From the NCBI GenBank assembly GCA_903850725.1, contig CAINMG010000104.1, positions 1-5,306 on the forward strand: DNA of 5,306 bases, in the 5' to 3' direction. Under the pieces are notes generated by a model. The model was not told the origin of the DNA. It made no database searches and was given only the letters and a program-made list of their open reading frames with translations. The DNA comes from Candidatus Staskawiczbacteria bacterium. Its GTDB lineage: Bacteria; Patescibacteriota; Minisyncoccia; Minisyncoccales; Staskawiczbacteraceae. Numbering within the stretch: position 1 is the stretch's first letter; every line of letters begins with the position of its first letter. This document shows, piece by piece, positions 1 to 5,306 of this stretch. The translations under genes were made by a program, and so were the position numbers.

Positions 1-4
1 GAAT

Positions 5-1885
5 TTGAATAATAAGAAAATTTATAAACAAGCATCAAAAGATCCTGCAAGCTTTTGGGCTGATTTAGCAAAAAAAGAACTTTTTTGGCAAGAGCCATTT
101 ACAGAAAATTTTTCTCTTACTCAAAAAAAATCTGGACCAGAGATAAAGTGGTTTAACGGAGGAAAATTAAATTTGTGCGAAAATGCTTTAGATAAAAATA
201 TTGAAAAACAAAAAAACAAAATTGCGCTTATTTGGGAACCAGAAAATCCTGATGAACCAACCAAAAAATATACTTACGAAGAATTACTTTCAGAAGTAAA
301 TAAATTTGCCAATGCTTTAAAAAATTTGGGAGTTAAGAAGGGCGATACTATTGGAATTTATTTACCTATAATTCCTGAAATTGTAATAGCCATGCTCGCC
401 TGCGCCAGAATTGGGGCAGTACACTTAGTAGTGTTTTCTGCGTTTTCGCCTGACGCCCTAAGAATAAGACTACAAACAGTTAAAGCAAAATATTTAATTA
501 CAGCCGATGGTTATTATAGAAGAGGCAAAACTATTAACTTAAAGCAAAATGCTGACTTGGGAATTGAGGGCACAAATGTAGAAAAAGTTATTGTTGTCAA
601 AAGAGCAGGCAATGATATTATCTGGAACAACACTCGTGATTTTTGGTTTAATGAACTTACAAAAAATGAAAGCAATATTTGTACTCCAGAAAAAATGAAC
701 TCTGAAGATTTGTTATTTGTACTTCCAGAGTCAGGAACAACCGGCCAATTTTTACCAATTATGCATACAACTGCAGGCTACACATTACAAGCAAAAGTCA
801 CAGGAAAATGGGTTTTTGACTTTAAAGATGGTGATGTTTTTTGGTCAACTGCAGATCCTGGCTGGATTACAGGGCATACTTATTCTATTTATTCCCCACT
901 TTTAAATGGCATTACCACATTACTTTTTGAAGGAGCGCCAGATTTTCCAACAACCGATAGATGGGCCAAAATTATTGAAAAAAATAAAGTCACAATTCTT
1001 TACACAGCCCCAACAGCTATAAGAATGTTTAAACAATATGGGCCTGACTCTTTTAGAAATTGTGATATTTCCAGTTTGCGTATTTTAGGATCTGTAGGAG
1101 AAATAATTGATGAACCAACATGGCTTTGGTACCATAAAGAAATTGGCAGAAATAAGTGCCCTATTGTTGATACTTATTGGCAAACAGAAACAGGAGCTAT
1201 AATAATTACATCTTTACCTGGGATTGGGCCAACCAAACCAGCATGTGCAGGACTAGCTCTGCCTGGTGTAAATATGAATATTTTTGATGAAAATGGTAAA
1301 TCATGCAAAAATGGAGTGGAAGGAAATTTGGTAATGCTACCACCTTACTGCCCAGCAATTTTAAGAGGAATTTTTGGCAGTCCTGAAAAATATGAAAATG
1401 TTTATTGGAATTTATATGGCAAAGACGTCTATATAACTTCAGACCGAGCGATTAAAGACAAGCATGGCATAATCAAAATAACAGGCAGAGCTGATGATGT
1501 AATTAAAATAGCCGGTCGCAGAATAACCACCAGTGAACTGGAATCTGCAGTAAACAATCATCCAGAAATTAGCGAGTCAGCAGTTATCGGAATTCCCGAT
1601 GAAATCAAGGGCTCTACTCCTTTAGTTTTTGTAGCTTATCGTGGAACAAAAAATAAAGATGAAGTTACGAAAGAAATAGAATTAGAAATTAGAAAAAGCG
1701 TAGGACCAATAGCTACTCCCAAAAAGATTTATTTGGTACATGAATTGCCCAAAACAAGAAGTGGTAAAATCATGCGCACTCTTCTTAAAAAACTTTATTT
1801 TAACGAAAGTCTAGGCGATATCTCAACTCTATCCAACCCCGAAACAATCGAAGATATAAAAAAACAGATTGCTACAGATTTATAA
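5..1885 (+). CDS. acs: Acetyl-CoA synthetase-like AMP-forming acyl-CoA ligase with a divergent P-loop
   Basis: The family activates acetate with ATP to acetyl-AMP, then transfers it to CoA, in the cytoplasm. The protein resembles bacterial Acs over its whole length: N-terminal FW/PF region (residues 17-32), the CoA-side segment YRRGKTINLK (171-180), DPGWITGHTY (284-293), ILYTAPTAIR (331-340), GSVGE (362-366), DTYWQTETG (389-397), GRADD (494-498), GRR (504-506) and the A10 motif PKTRSGK (582-588), whose Lys588 matches the adenylation and acetylation lysine of Acs. Trp392, equivalent to the Trp that restricts the acyl pocket to acetate, is kept. The P-loop is abnormal: family TSGSTGKPKG reads ESGTTGQFLP (242-251), so both lysines and the last glycine are lost. 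Other changes are Ser479 for Gly in the SGD motif, Tyr391 for the adenine-stacking Trp, and Ile367 for Pro. The start used is TTG at position 5. The frame is open to the window edge, so the true start may lie upstream. Fold membership is clear; acetate-activating activity is uncertain. Confidence 0.9.
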   Translation: MNNKKIYKQASKDPASFWADLAKKELFWQEPFTENFSLTQKKSGPEIKWFNGGKLNLCENALDKNIEKQKNKIALIWEPENPDEPTKKYTYEELLSEVNKFANALKNLGVKKGDTIGIYLPIIPEIVIAMLACARIGAVHLVVFSAFSPDALRIRLQTVKAKYLITADGYYRRGKTINLKQNADLGIEGTNVEKVIVVKRAGNDIIWNNTRDFWFNELTKNESNICTPEKMNSEDLLFVLPESGTTGQFLPIMHTTAGYTLQAKVTGKWVFDFKDGDVFWSTADPGWITGHTYSIYSPLLNGITTLLFEGAPDFPTTDRWAKIIEKNKVTILYTAPTAIRMFKQYGPDSFRNCDISSLRILGSVGEIIDEPTWLWYHKEIGRNKCPIVDTYWQTETGAIIITSLPGIGPTKPACAGLALPGVNMNIFDENGKSCKNGVEGNLVMLPPYCPAILRGIFGSPEKYENVYWNLYGKDVYITSDRAIKDKHGIIKITGRADDVIKIAGRRITTSELESAVNNHPEISESAVIGIPDEIKGSTPLVFVAYRGTKNKDEVTKEIELEIRKSVGPIATPKKIYLVHELPKTRSGKIMRTLLKKLYFNESLGDISTLSNPETIEDIKKQIATDL

Positions 1886-1909
1886 CAAATTTTCACAAAT
1901 CACAGATTA

Positions 1910-1943
1910 AAAAGCCACAAATATTTTTGTGGTTTTTATTTTT
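1910..1943. terminator. Hairpin terminator after acs, possibly bidirectional
   Basis: A stem with core CCACAAA (1915-1921) pairs with TTTGTGG (1926-1932) around a 4-base loop. It is extended outward by a G-T wobble and four A-T pairs (1910-1914 with 1933-1937). A T-rich run follows (1933-1943, interrupted by one A), the normal form of a rho-independent terminator 24 bases after the acs stop. On the minus strand the A run at 1909-1913 becomes a T run, so it could also stop transcription coming from yraN, after passage through the repeat at 1950-2023. Confidence 0.8.
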
Positions 1944-1949
1944 CACCGT

Positions 1950-2023
1950 TGTCATCCCCGACTTGATCGGGGATCCAGAGCTAAGTTTATATTATCTGAA
2001 TTCCCGCGTACGCGGGAATAACA
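1950..2023. repeat. Bipartite REP/MITE-like inverted-repeat element
   Basis: Two related units of 29 and 28 bases (1950-1978 and 1996-2023) lie in opposite orientation around a 17-base AT-rich spacer. Each unit is itself a hairpin. The left stem ATCCCCGA/TCGGGGAT (1954-1961, 1967-1974) has a 5-base loop. The right one is a perfect 20-base palindrome (2000-2019, arms ATTCCCGCGT and ACGCGGGAAT). Read inward, both units begin TGT(C/T)AT(C/T)CCCG and end CAG. This form is familiar as an abundant intergenic repeat in many bacteria. It is far more G+C-rich than its surroundings and sits between convergent gene ends, the usual location. No transposase is visible. Confidence 0.8.
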
Positions 2024-2029
2024 CTAAAA

Positions 2030-2431
2030 CTAAGAAATAATATTTTCGTGGTGAGTTAGGCGATGCACAGAAAAATCTGGTTTAAGCACAATGCAAATTG
2101 CATCAATTCTTTCTGGCCCCTGCCACCCCTTAAATGCAGAATAGAATTTTGCATTTTGCAAAACTTTCCAGAGCTTTCTTTTGTCTAGCGTGTCTTCTGG
2201 CGTGCCAAACTGTTCGCCAATTTTTGTCCGCACCTCTACAAACACTAGTTTAGTTTGTTTTTCTGATGTAGCCTTTTTCCACCACGATACGTCCTCTGTT
2301 TTTTCACAAACCAAATCAATCTCAGCATACTTTGTTTTGTAATTCTGTTCTATAATTTTATATCCTTCTTTCACTAAATATTCTCTTGCCAAATTCTCCC
2401 CCAATTGTCCTACATAATTATGTTCCGCCAT
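2030..2431 (-). CDS. yraN: YraN/UPF0102 family predicted nuclease-fold protein
   Basis: This is a complete 133-residue member of the YraN (UPF0102) family, which has a PD-(D/E)xK/Holliday-junction-resolvase-like fold but no well-established cellular role. Visible signatures are GQLGENLAREYLVKEGY (8-24), with the conserved Glu12; AEIDLV (36-41), with Asp39 of the usual GEIDL motif; FVEVRTK (64-70), containing the ExK-like strand (the E. coli homologue also has Arg here); and ERIDAICI (107-114), matching the RFDVV strand. About a dozen extra residues rich in Trp and Lys (48-60) separate the EIDL and FVEV strands. The family usually has about 115-130 residues, so the length is normal. The ATG at 2429-2431 has no recognisable Shine-Dalgarno. 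The HTH gene lies 60 bases upstream on the same strand, and one palindrome (2477-2499) falls in the gap. In many bacteria yraN is linked to comM and dprA, which lie further upstream on the same strand here. Confidence 0.9.
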   Translation of the reverse strand: MAEHNYVGQLGENLAREYLVKEGYKIIEQNYKTKYAEIDLVCEKTEDVSWWKKATSEKQTKLVFVEVRTKIGEQFGTPEDTLDKRKLWKVLQNAKFYSAFKGWQGPERIDAICIVLKPDFSVHRLTHHENIIS

Positions 2432-2476
2432 AAAATTTAAAATAACAATTTAAAAATTCTGCTGTTAAAAATACTT

Positions 2477-2499
2477 CAAGTTAACATTATGTTAACTTG
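2477..2499. promoter_or_regulatory. Palindromic operator-like site, copy 1 (HTH stop / upstream of yraN)
   Basis: This is a perfect inverted repeat with 11-base arms, CAAGTTAACAT and its reverse complement, around one central T at 2488. It overlaps the last codons and the TAA stop (2492-2494) of the HTH gene and ends 45 bases before the yraN start. Bases 2478-2499 are identical to the copy at 2729-2750. On the minus strand its outer edge reads TTGAAG (2479-2474), a possible -35 for yraN, but the best -10-like match (TTTAAA, 2454-2449) is 19 bases away and weak. Its role as a binding site is inferred from symmetry and duplication. Confidence 0.65.
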
Positions 2500-2701
2500 G
2501 CATTTCTTTATTAGTCTTAATTATTTTAAATAGCTTTTTAATATCAATGTCTTTTTTAAGAATAATAAAGTTACGCCCCAGTTTTTGGCCATTAATTGAG
2601 CCTTGCCTTACTCTCTTAAAAACAGAAATTCTGCTAATTCCCAATACTTCCGCCAACTCACTCACCGTATAAAAATTTTTCTCTATTTTCATTTTATCCA
2701 T
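2492..2701 (-). CDS. Small helix-turn-helix DNA-binding protein (HTH_17/excisionase-like, MerR superfamily)
   Basis: This 69-residue protein consists almost entirely of one winged-helix domain. YTVSELAEVLGISRISVFKRV (11-31) is the helix-turn-helix, followed by RQGSINGQKLGRNFIILKKDI (32-52), the small wing with the RxG...GR...I..di pattern typical of HTH_17/excisionase-family proteins. A short Lys-rich tail follows, with no effector domain. Such proteins act as phage or plasmid excisionases or as small local repressors. Two copies of one long palindrome frame the gene: one starts 28 bases upstream of the start codon, the other overlaps the stop codon. That favours autoregulation. The ATG at 2699-2701 is used; Met4 is an alternative. 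A weak -10-like TACTAT (2718-2713) lies between the upstream palindrome and the start, and there is no clear Shine-Dalgarno. Which of the two roles applies cannot be decided here. Confidence 0.85.
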   Translation of the reverse strand: MDKMKIEKNFYTVSELAEVLGISRISVFKRVRQGSINGQKLGRNFIILKKDIDIKKLFKIIKTNKEMPS

Positions 2702-2728
2702 ATTTTACTTTAATAGTATTTCAATTTT

Positions 2729-2749
2729 AAGTTAACATTATGTTAACTT
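2729..2749. promoter_or_regulatory. Palindromic operator-like site, copy 2 (HTH / 86-residue gene divergent region)
   Basis: A perfect inverted repeat with 10-base arms, AAGTTAACAT and ATGTTAACTT, surrounds one central base. With the following G it shares 22 identical bases with the site at 2478-2499. It lies between the divergent HTH gene (start at 2701) and 86-residue gene (start at 2800). Its right edge overlaps the -35 box TTGACT (2748-2753) of the plus-strand promoter, so a bound protein would block RNA polymerase there. It also covers the region just upstream of the HTH gene, fitting autoregulation. Binding by the HTH protein is an inference. Confidence 0.7.
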
Positions 2750-2776
2750 GACTTTAAACATTTATTTTTATAATAT
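2748..2776 (+). promoter_or_regulatory. Sigma-70-type promoter for the 86-residue gene
   Basis: The -35 box TTGACT (2748-2753) and the -10 box TAATAT (2771-2776) are separated by exactly 17 bases. An overlapping TATAAT (2769-2774) gives a 15-base alternative. This is the best promoter match noticed in the window. The -35 box shares its first three bases with palindrome copy 2 and its immediately following G, which suggests repression by steric exclusion. Confidence 0.7.
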
Positions 2777-2787
2777 CGAAATAACAT

Positions 2788-2793
2788 AAGGAG
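2788..2793 (+). promoter_or_regulatory. Strong Shine-Dalgarno (AAGGAG) of the 86-residue gene
   Basis: AAGGAG lies 6 bases before the ATG at 2800-2802, which is ideal spacing. It stands out because none of the starts visible for yraN, the HTH gene or comM has a clear Shine-Dalgarno. It fixes the start of the 86-residue gene and supports the gene being translated. Confidence 0.8.
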
Positions 2794-2799
2794 ACTATC

Positions 2800-3060
2800 A
2801 TGATAGATTTGGACAAGGGCTTTACTGTCGCCTTTTCTGGCATAATTACAATCCGATATAGTGGCCAAACCTATACGGACAATATTGTTGCCGAAAAGCC
2901 TGTTTGGCAAATTGTGACCGATGTTCTTTCTTCGTTTGGCAGTTCGATGATGGCTAGATCTTTGCTGAACGTATGCTTAGAAAACCTTCCGTTCGTAATT
3001 CTCAATTGGAACCGACCAAATCCTAGAGAACTGACGATCGCAATCGACAGCAAATACTAG
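2800..3060 (+). CDS. Unrecognised 86-residue protein, self-contained transcription unit
   Basis: I do not recognise a family. The predicted product is cytosolic: no signal peptide, no convincing membrane helix, one cysteine (Cys59). The N-terminal third looks like beta strands (FTVAFSGIITIRYSGQ, 8-23, and TDNIVAE, 26-32). A likely helix follows (about 34-62, from PVWQIVTDVL to LENL), then strands around PFVILNW (64-70) and ELTIAID (77-83), suggesting a small alpha/beta fold. A sigma-70-type promoter, an AAGGAG at ideal spacing and a hairpin terminator 20 bases after the TAG stop surround it, so it is probably a real single-gene unit. It is encoded opposite to its neighbours. Its G+C is about 42% by hand count (110 of 261), visibly higher than adjacent genes, with codons such as GTC, ACG and ATC more frequent. 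This hints at recent acquisition or high expression. Divergence from the HTH gene with a shared palindrome suggests that the HTH protein controls it. Confidence 0.7.
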   Translation: MIDLDKGFTVAFSGIITIRYSGQTYTDNIVAEKPVWQIVTDVLSSFGSSMMARSLLNVCLENLPFVILNWNRPNPRELTIAIDSKY

Positions 3061-3079
3061 TATCGTCGTCTATCGTCGC

Positions 3080-3109
3080 GACCAGGACCCCGCCCTGGTC
3101 TTCTTTTTT
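3080..3109 (+). terminator. Rho-independent terminator of the 86-residue gene
   Basis: A 7-base-pair stem, GACCAGG (3080-3086) with CCTGGTC (3094-3100), surrounds a 7-base C-rich loop. The T-rich run TTCTTTTTT (3101-3109) follows. It begins 20 bases after the TAG stop. There is no A run on the left side, so it should not work for transcription arriving from comM on the minus strand. Confidence 0.85.
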
Positions 3110-3119
3110 ACAAGAAAAA

Positions 3120-4655
3120 TTATGCGGTTTCGGTGTTGCGGGGTTTATATTGCAAAGCTTCGGCCATGTGATTTACTGCAATTTCTTCTGAATTATCAAG
3201 ATCTGCAATAGTGCGAGCGACTTTTATCATTTTCATATAAGACCTTGCAGATAAATTAAATTTTAAACTTGCTTGGCGTAAAATTTCTTCTACATCTGAC
3301 GTCAGCTTACAATATGTTTTAATTTGGTTATTTTTCATTTGACTGTTTGAGTGAATAATTTCATCTGCAAAACGCACTCGCTGTTTTTCTCGCGCCAAAA
3401 TAACTCTTTGCTTTATTTTGCTTGAAGCTTCCAAAAATTCTGAATTTTGCTGGTTTCCCTTAAACTCCTCTGTATCAACTGGCATCACAGCAATATGCAA
3501 ATCTATTCTATCTAAAATAGGTCCTGAAATTCTTTTTTGATATTTGGCAATTTGATTTGGACCACAGCTGCAAGTTTTTTTAGGATGCATGGCATAACCA
3601 CAAGGGCAAGGGTTGGCACTGGCTATAAGCATAAAATCTGCAGGGTATATAACTCTTTGTTTAGCTCGAGAAATTGATAAACACCCATCTTCCAAAGGTT
3701 GACGCATAGCTTCCATAATTGATCTTGGAAATTCGTTGAATTCATCGAGAAAAAGTACGCCTCTATGAGCTAAACTAATTTCTCCAGGATGTGGCTTTGA
3801 TCCTCCGCCCACTAAACCAACCAGAGAAGCTGTATGATGTGGAGACCTAAATTGCCTGCGTGTTACCAAAGACCCTCCAGGCGGGATATCACCAGAAGCT
3901 GAAAATATCTTAGTTACCTCAAGCGATTCGTCTTCATTTAATGGTGGTAAAATTCCCGGCAGAGCACGAGCCAACATTGTTTTACCAGAACCAGGGGATC
4001 CTATCATTATTAAATTATGCCCGCCAGCTGCTGCAATTTCCATGGCGCGCTTGGCTTGTTCTTGCCCCAAAATTTCTTTCATATCAAATTCTGCTTTATC
4101 TAAAATATTTTCTTTAACTTGCTTATAAACAACTGGAAAAATATCTTTTTGACCCAAAAGATGCTGATAAATTTGAGTTAAGCTTTCAACTGGAAAAACT
4201 TTTATGCCCTTTATAGCAGCTGCTTCATTGGCTGAATCTTTTGGAACAAACAAATTTTTAAACCCAAATTCTTTGGCAAACAAAGCCATTAAAAAAGCGC
4301 CTTTTGTATGACGCAAAGATCCATCAAATGATAATTCCCCCAAAAACAAAGATTTTTCAGGGATTGAAAAGTTAAGCACGCTACTTAATATCCCCACCGC
4401 AATCGGTAAATCATAAGTAGAGCCTTCTTTAGGTACATCAGCAGGGGCCATATTTACTGTAATTTTTTTCTGTGGAAAATCTACTTCAGAGCTTATAATT
4501 GCAGTTCTTACTCGCTCTTTACTTTCTGCTACAGCTTTATCAGCCAAGCCCACAATTTCAAAGCCCGGCAAACCTTTATTTGCCAAATTGATCTCAATAT
4601 CTACTTTGATTGTCTCTAAACCCAAATTCGCCACTGATGGAACTTTTATAAGCAT
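3120..4655 (-). CDS. comM: ComM/YifB, Mg-chelatase-like AAA+ helicase of natural transformation
   Basis: This complete 511-residue protein has the usual ComM/YifB length and order. An N-terminal ChlI/Lon-protease-S5-like domain (about 20-165) includes NMAPADVPKEGSTYDLPIA (68-86). An AAA+ Mg-chelatase core (about 190-395) has Walker A GSPGSGKT (219-226), Walker B VLFLDE (300-305) and SPHHTASLVGLVGGG (271-285). The ANPCPCG...CSCG cysteine cluster (Cys350, 352, 362, 364) is typical of the family and may bind zinc. Arg383 lies in GPILDRIDLHI. A C-terminal helical domain (about 405-505) carries SARSYMKMIKVARTIADL (469-486). In competent bacteria ComM is a hexameric helicase that promotes branch migration, helping integrate donor DNA with heterology. 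All key motifs look intact. The ATG at 4653-4655 follows the dprA stop by 17 bases with no obvious Shine-Dalgarno, so the two are probably cotranscribed. No terminator is visible directly after its stop; transcripts would run antisense to the 86-residue gene. Confidence 0.96.
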   Translation of the reverse strand: MLIKVPSVANLGLETIKVDIEINLANKGLPGFEIVGLADKAVAESKERVRTAIISSEVDFPQKKITVNMAPADVPKEGSTYDLPIAVGILSSVLNFSIPEKSLFLGELSFDGSLRHTKGAFLMALFAKEFGFKNLFVPKDSANEAAAIKGIKVFPVESLTQIYQHLLGQKDIFPVVYKQVKENILDKAEFDMKEILGQEQAKRAMEIAAAGGHNLIMIGSPGSGKTMLARALPGILPPLNEDESLEVTKIFSASGDIPPGGSLVTRRQFRSPHHTASLVGLVGGGSKPHPGEISLAHRGVLFLDEFNEFPRSIMEAMRQPLEDGCLSISRAKQRVIYPADFMLIASANPCPCGYAMHPKKTCSCGPNQIAKYQKRISGPILDRIDLHIAVMPVDTEEFKGNQQNSEFLEASSKIKQRVILAREKQRVRFADEIIHSNSQMKNNQIKTYCKLTSDVEEILRQASLKFNLSARSYMKMIKVARTIADLDNSEEIAVNHMAEALQYKPRNTETA

Positions 4656-4672
4656 ATTTTTTATAATTAATT

Positions 4673-5306
4673 TTAATCGATGAAATATTTGTCGCCTTCG
4701 TTATTAATAAATCCTTTTAATTGCATCATAGTGAGAACTGTTCCAAGCCCTGCAATTGGAATGGAAAATAATCTGGCCATATCATCAGCTTTCATTGGTT
4801 CTCTTTTCAATTGCTCAAAAATTTTTTGTTCCAAGCCCTTACCTCCAAAAATAGCTTTTGCAGTTACTGATTTAGAAAGCTCACTAGACACATTTATCAT
4901 ATCAGCTGGTTTTATTTTATAAAAATCTAAAATATCTTTAGCTTCTGTCACAGCCTCAGCCCCTTCTTTAATCAATTTAAGTGTGCCCCTTGAGACCTCA
5001 CTAGTGATTTGACCCGGCAAAGCAAAAATTTTCTTACCAAATTTTTTAGCATAGCTTGCAGTAATTAAAGATCCAGAGTTCAGCGCAGCCTCCGTGACCA
5101 AAACAGCTTTTGAAAGACCTGCCACAATGCGATCTCTTTGCACATAAGTATAATTTTGTGGCTGGGCATCACCTTCATATTCTGAAATAATCAATCCACC
5201 TTTTTCTAAAATTTCATTATAAAGTTTTACTTGGTTTTCTGGGTGAATTCGGTTTATCCCGCAGGGCATAACAGCAATTGTTTTACCACCACATCTTACA
5301 GCTGAA
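4673..5306 (-). CDS. dprA: DprA, DNA-processing/RecA-loading protein (5' part outside window)
   Basis: This is the C-terminal part of DprA (Smf). It binds incoming single-stranded DNA in the cytoplasm during transformation and loads RecA. The first ATG in this frame (5267-5269) is not the real start. The frame continues to the edge and encodes GGKTIAV just before MPCGINRIHPEN, the conserved G-TIAVL-G-D-YP-N strand of the Rossmann-like domain. So 210 codons are seen and the N-terminal part is missing. Counting from that Met, motifs are LIISE (26-30), QRDRIVAGLS (44-53), SGSLITASYA (65-74), FALPG (82-86) and GTLKLIKEGAEAV (95-107). A C-terminal winged-helix domain occupies about 140-198. The usual RNR of the family reads RDR here. 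The stop lies 17 bases before comM, giving a dprA-comM unit of related function. Confidence 0.95.
   Translation of the reverse strand, partial: SAVRCGGKTIAVMPCGINRIHPENQVKLYNEILEKGGLIISEYEGDAQPQNYTYVQRDRIVAGLSKAVLVTEAALNSGSLITASYAKKFGKKIFALPGQITSEVSRGTLKLIKEGAEAVTEAKDILDFYKIKPADMINVSSELSKSVTAKAIFGGKGLEQKIFEQLKREPMKADDMARLFSIPIAGLGTVLTMMQLKGFINNEGDKYFID

Noticed and set aside
725..757. Compensated frameshift as explanation of the altered Acs P-loop
   Set aside because: Only individual codons differ from the usual motif while flanking codons stay in register, and neither alternative frame restores GKPKG.
717..905. 62-residue plus-strand open frame inside acs
   Set aside because: It lies wholly inside the well-supported acs frame, has no ribosome binding site and shows no recognisable motif.
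2477..2750. CRISPR-like arrangement of two repeats
   Set aside because: There are only two copies, separated by a protein-coding gene of about 210 bases, with no regular spacers and no cas genes.
2871..3053. 60-residue minus-strand open frame opposite the 86-residue gene
   Set aside because: It is antisense to a gene with its own promoter, Shine-Dalgarno and terminator, and has no start signals of its own.
3061..3078. Direct repeat TATCGTCG, two copies two bases apart, after the 86-residue gene
   Set aside because: It is too short and isolated to assign a role; it may be a chance repeat in the short 3' untranslated region.
4680..4922. 80-residue plus-strand open frame opposite dprA
   Set aside because: It is antisense to the conserved winged-helix end of dprA and has no promoter or ribosome binding site.
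5267..5269. ATG as the start of dprA
   Set aside because: The conserved GGKTIAV strand is encoded immediately upstream in the same open frame, so the gene continues beyond the window edge.

Overview
The window is an AT-rich stretch (roughly one-third G+C in the hand-sampled gene regions) of bacterial chromosome. It carries a compact set of housekeeping and competence genes plus a small regulatory island. The standard genetic code fits: the five complete genes and the visible end of dprA all stop with TAA or TAG, and no in-frame TGA has to be read through. The compact layout, low G+C, near-absence of Shine-Dalgarno sites and style of the proteins suggest a small-genome bacterium, possibly of the Patescibacteria/CPR type. 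That placement is an inference, not a demonstration.

Layout from left to right. (1) Positions 5-1885, plus strand: an acetyl-CoA synthetase-like enzyme whose ATP-binding P-loop is strongly altered. It is followed by a hairpin terminator (1910-1943). (2) Positions 1950-2023: a bipartite inverted-repeat element of the GTCATCCCCG...CGGGGATCCAG kind, lying between the convergent ends of acs and yraN. (3) Positions 2030-2431, minus strand: a YraN/UPF0102 nuclease-fold protein. (4) Positions 2477-3109: a small island. It has a 69-residue HTH_17/excisionase-like DNA-binding protein on the minus strand, framed by two copies of one long palindrome, and a divergent, unrecognised 86-residue gene on the plus strand. 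That gene has its own strong promoter, strong ribosome binding site and terminator. (5) Positions 3120-4655 and 4673-5306, minus strand: comM (yifB) and the 3' part of dprA, closely spaced and probably one operon. dprA runs off the right edge.

How it fits together. dprA, comM and yraN are linked in many bacteria. DprA loads RecA on incoming single-stranded DNA, and ComM is a helicase that promotes branch migration during transformation. The HTH gene and the 86-residue gene interrupt this cluster between comM and yraN. The two palindromes are the most striking signal. One overlaps the -35 region of the 86-residue gene and lies just upstream of the HTH gene; the other overlaps the HTH stop codon and lies just upstream of yraN. 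The simplest model is that the HTH protein binds both, controlling itself, the 86-residue gene and perhaps yraN. An alternative is that they are recombination or attachment sites of a decayed mobile element.
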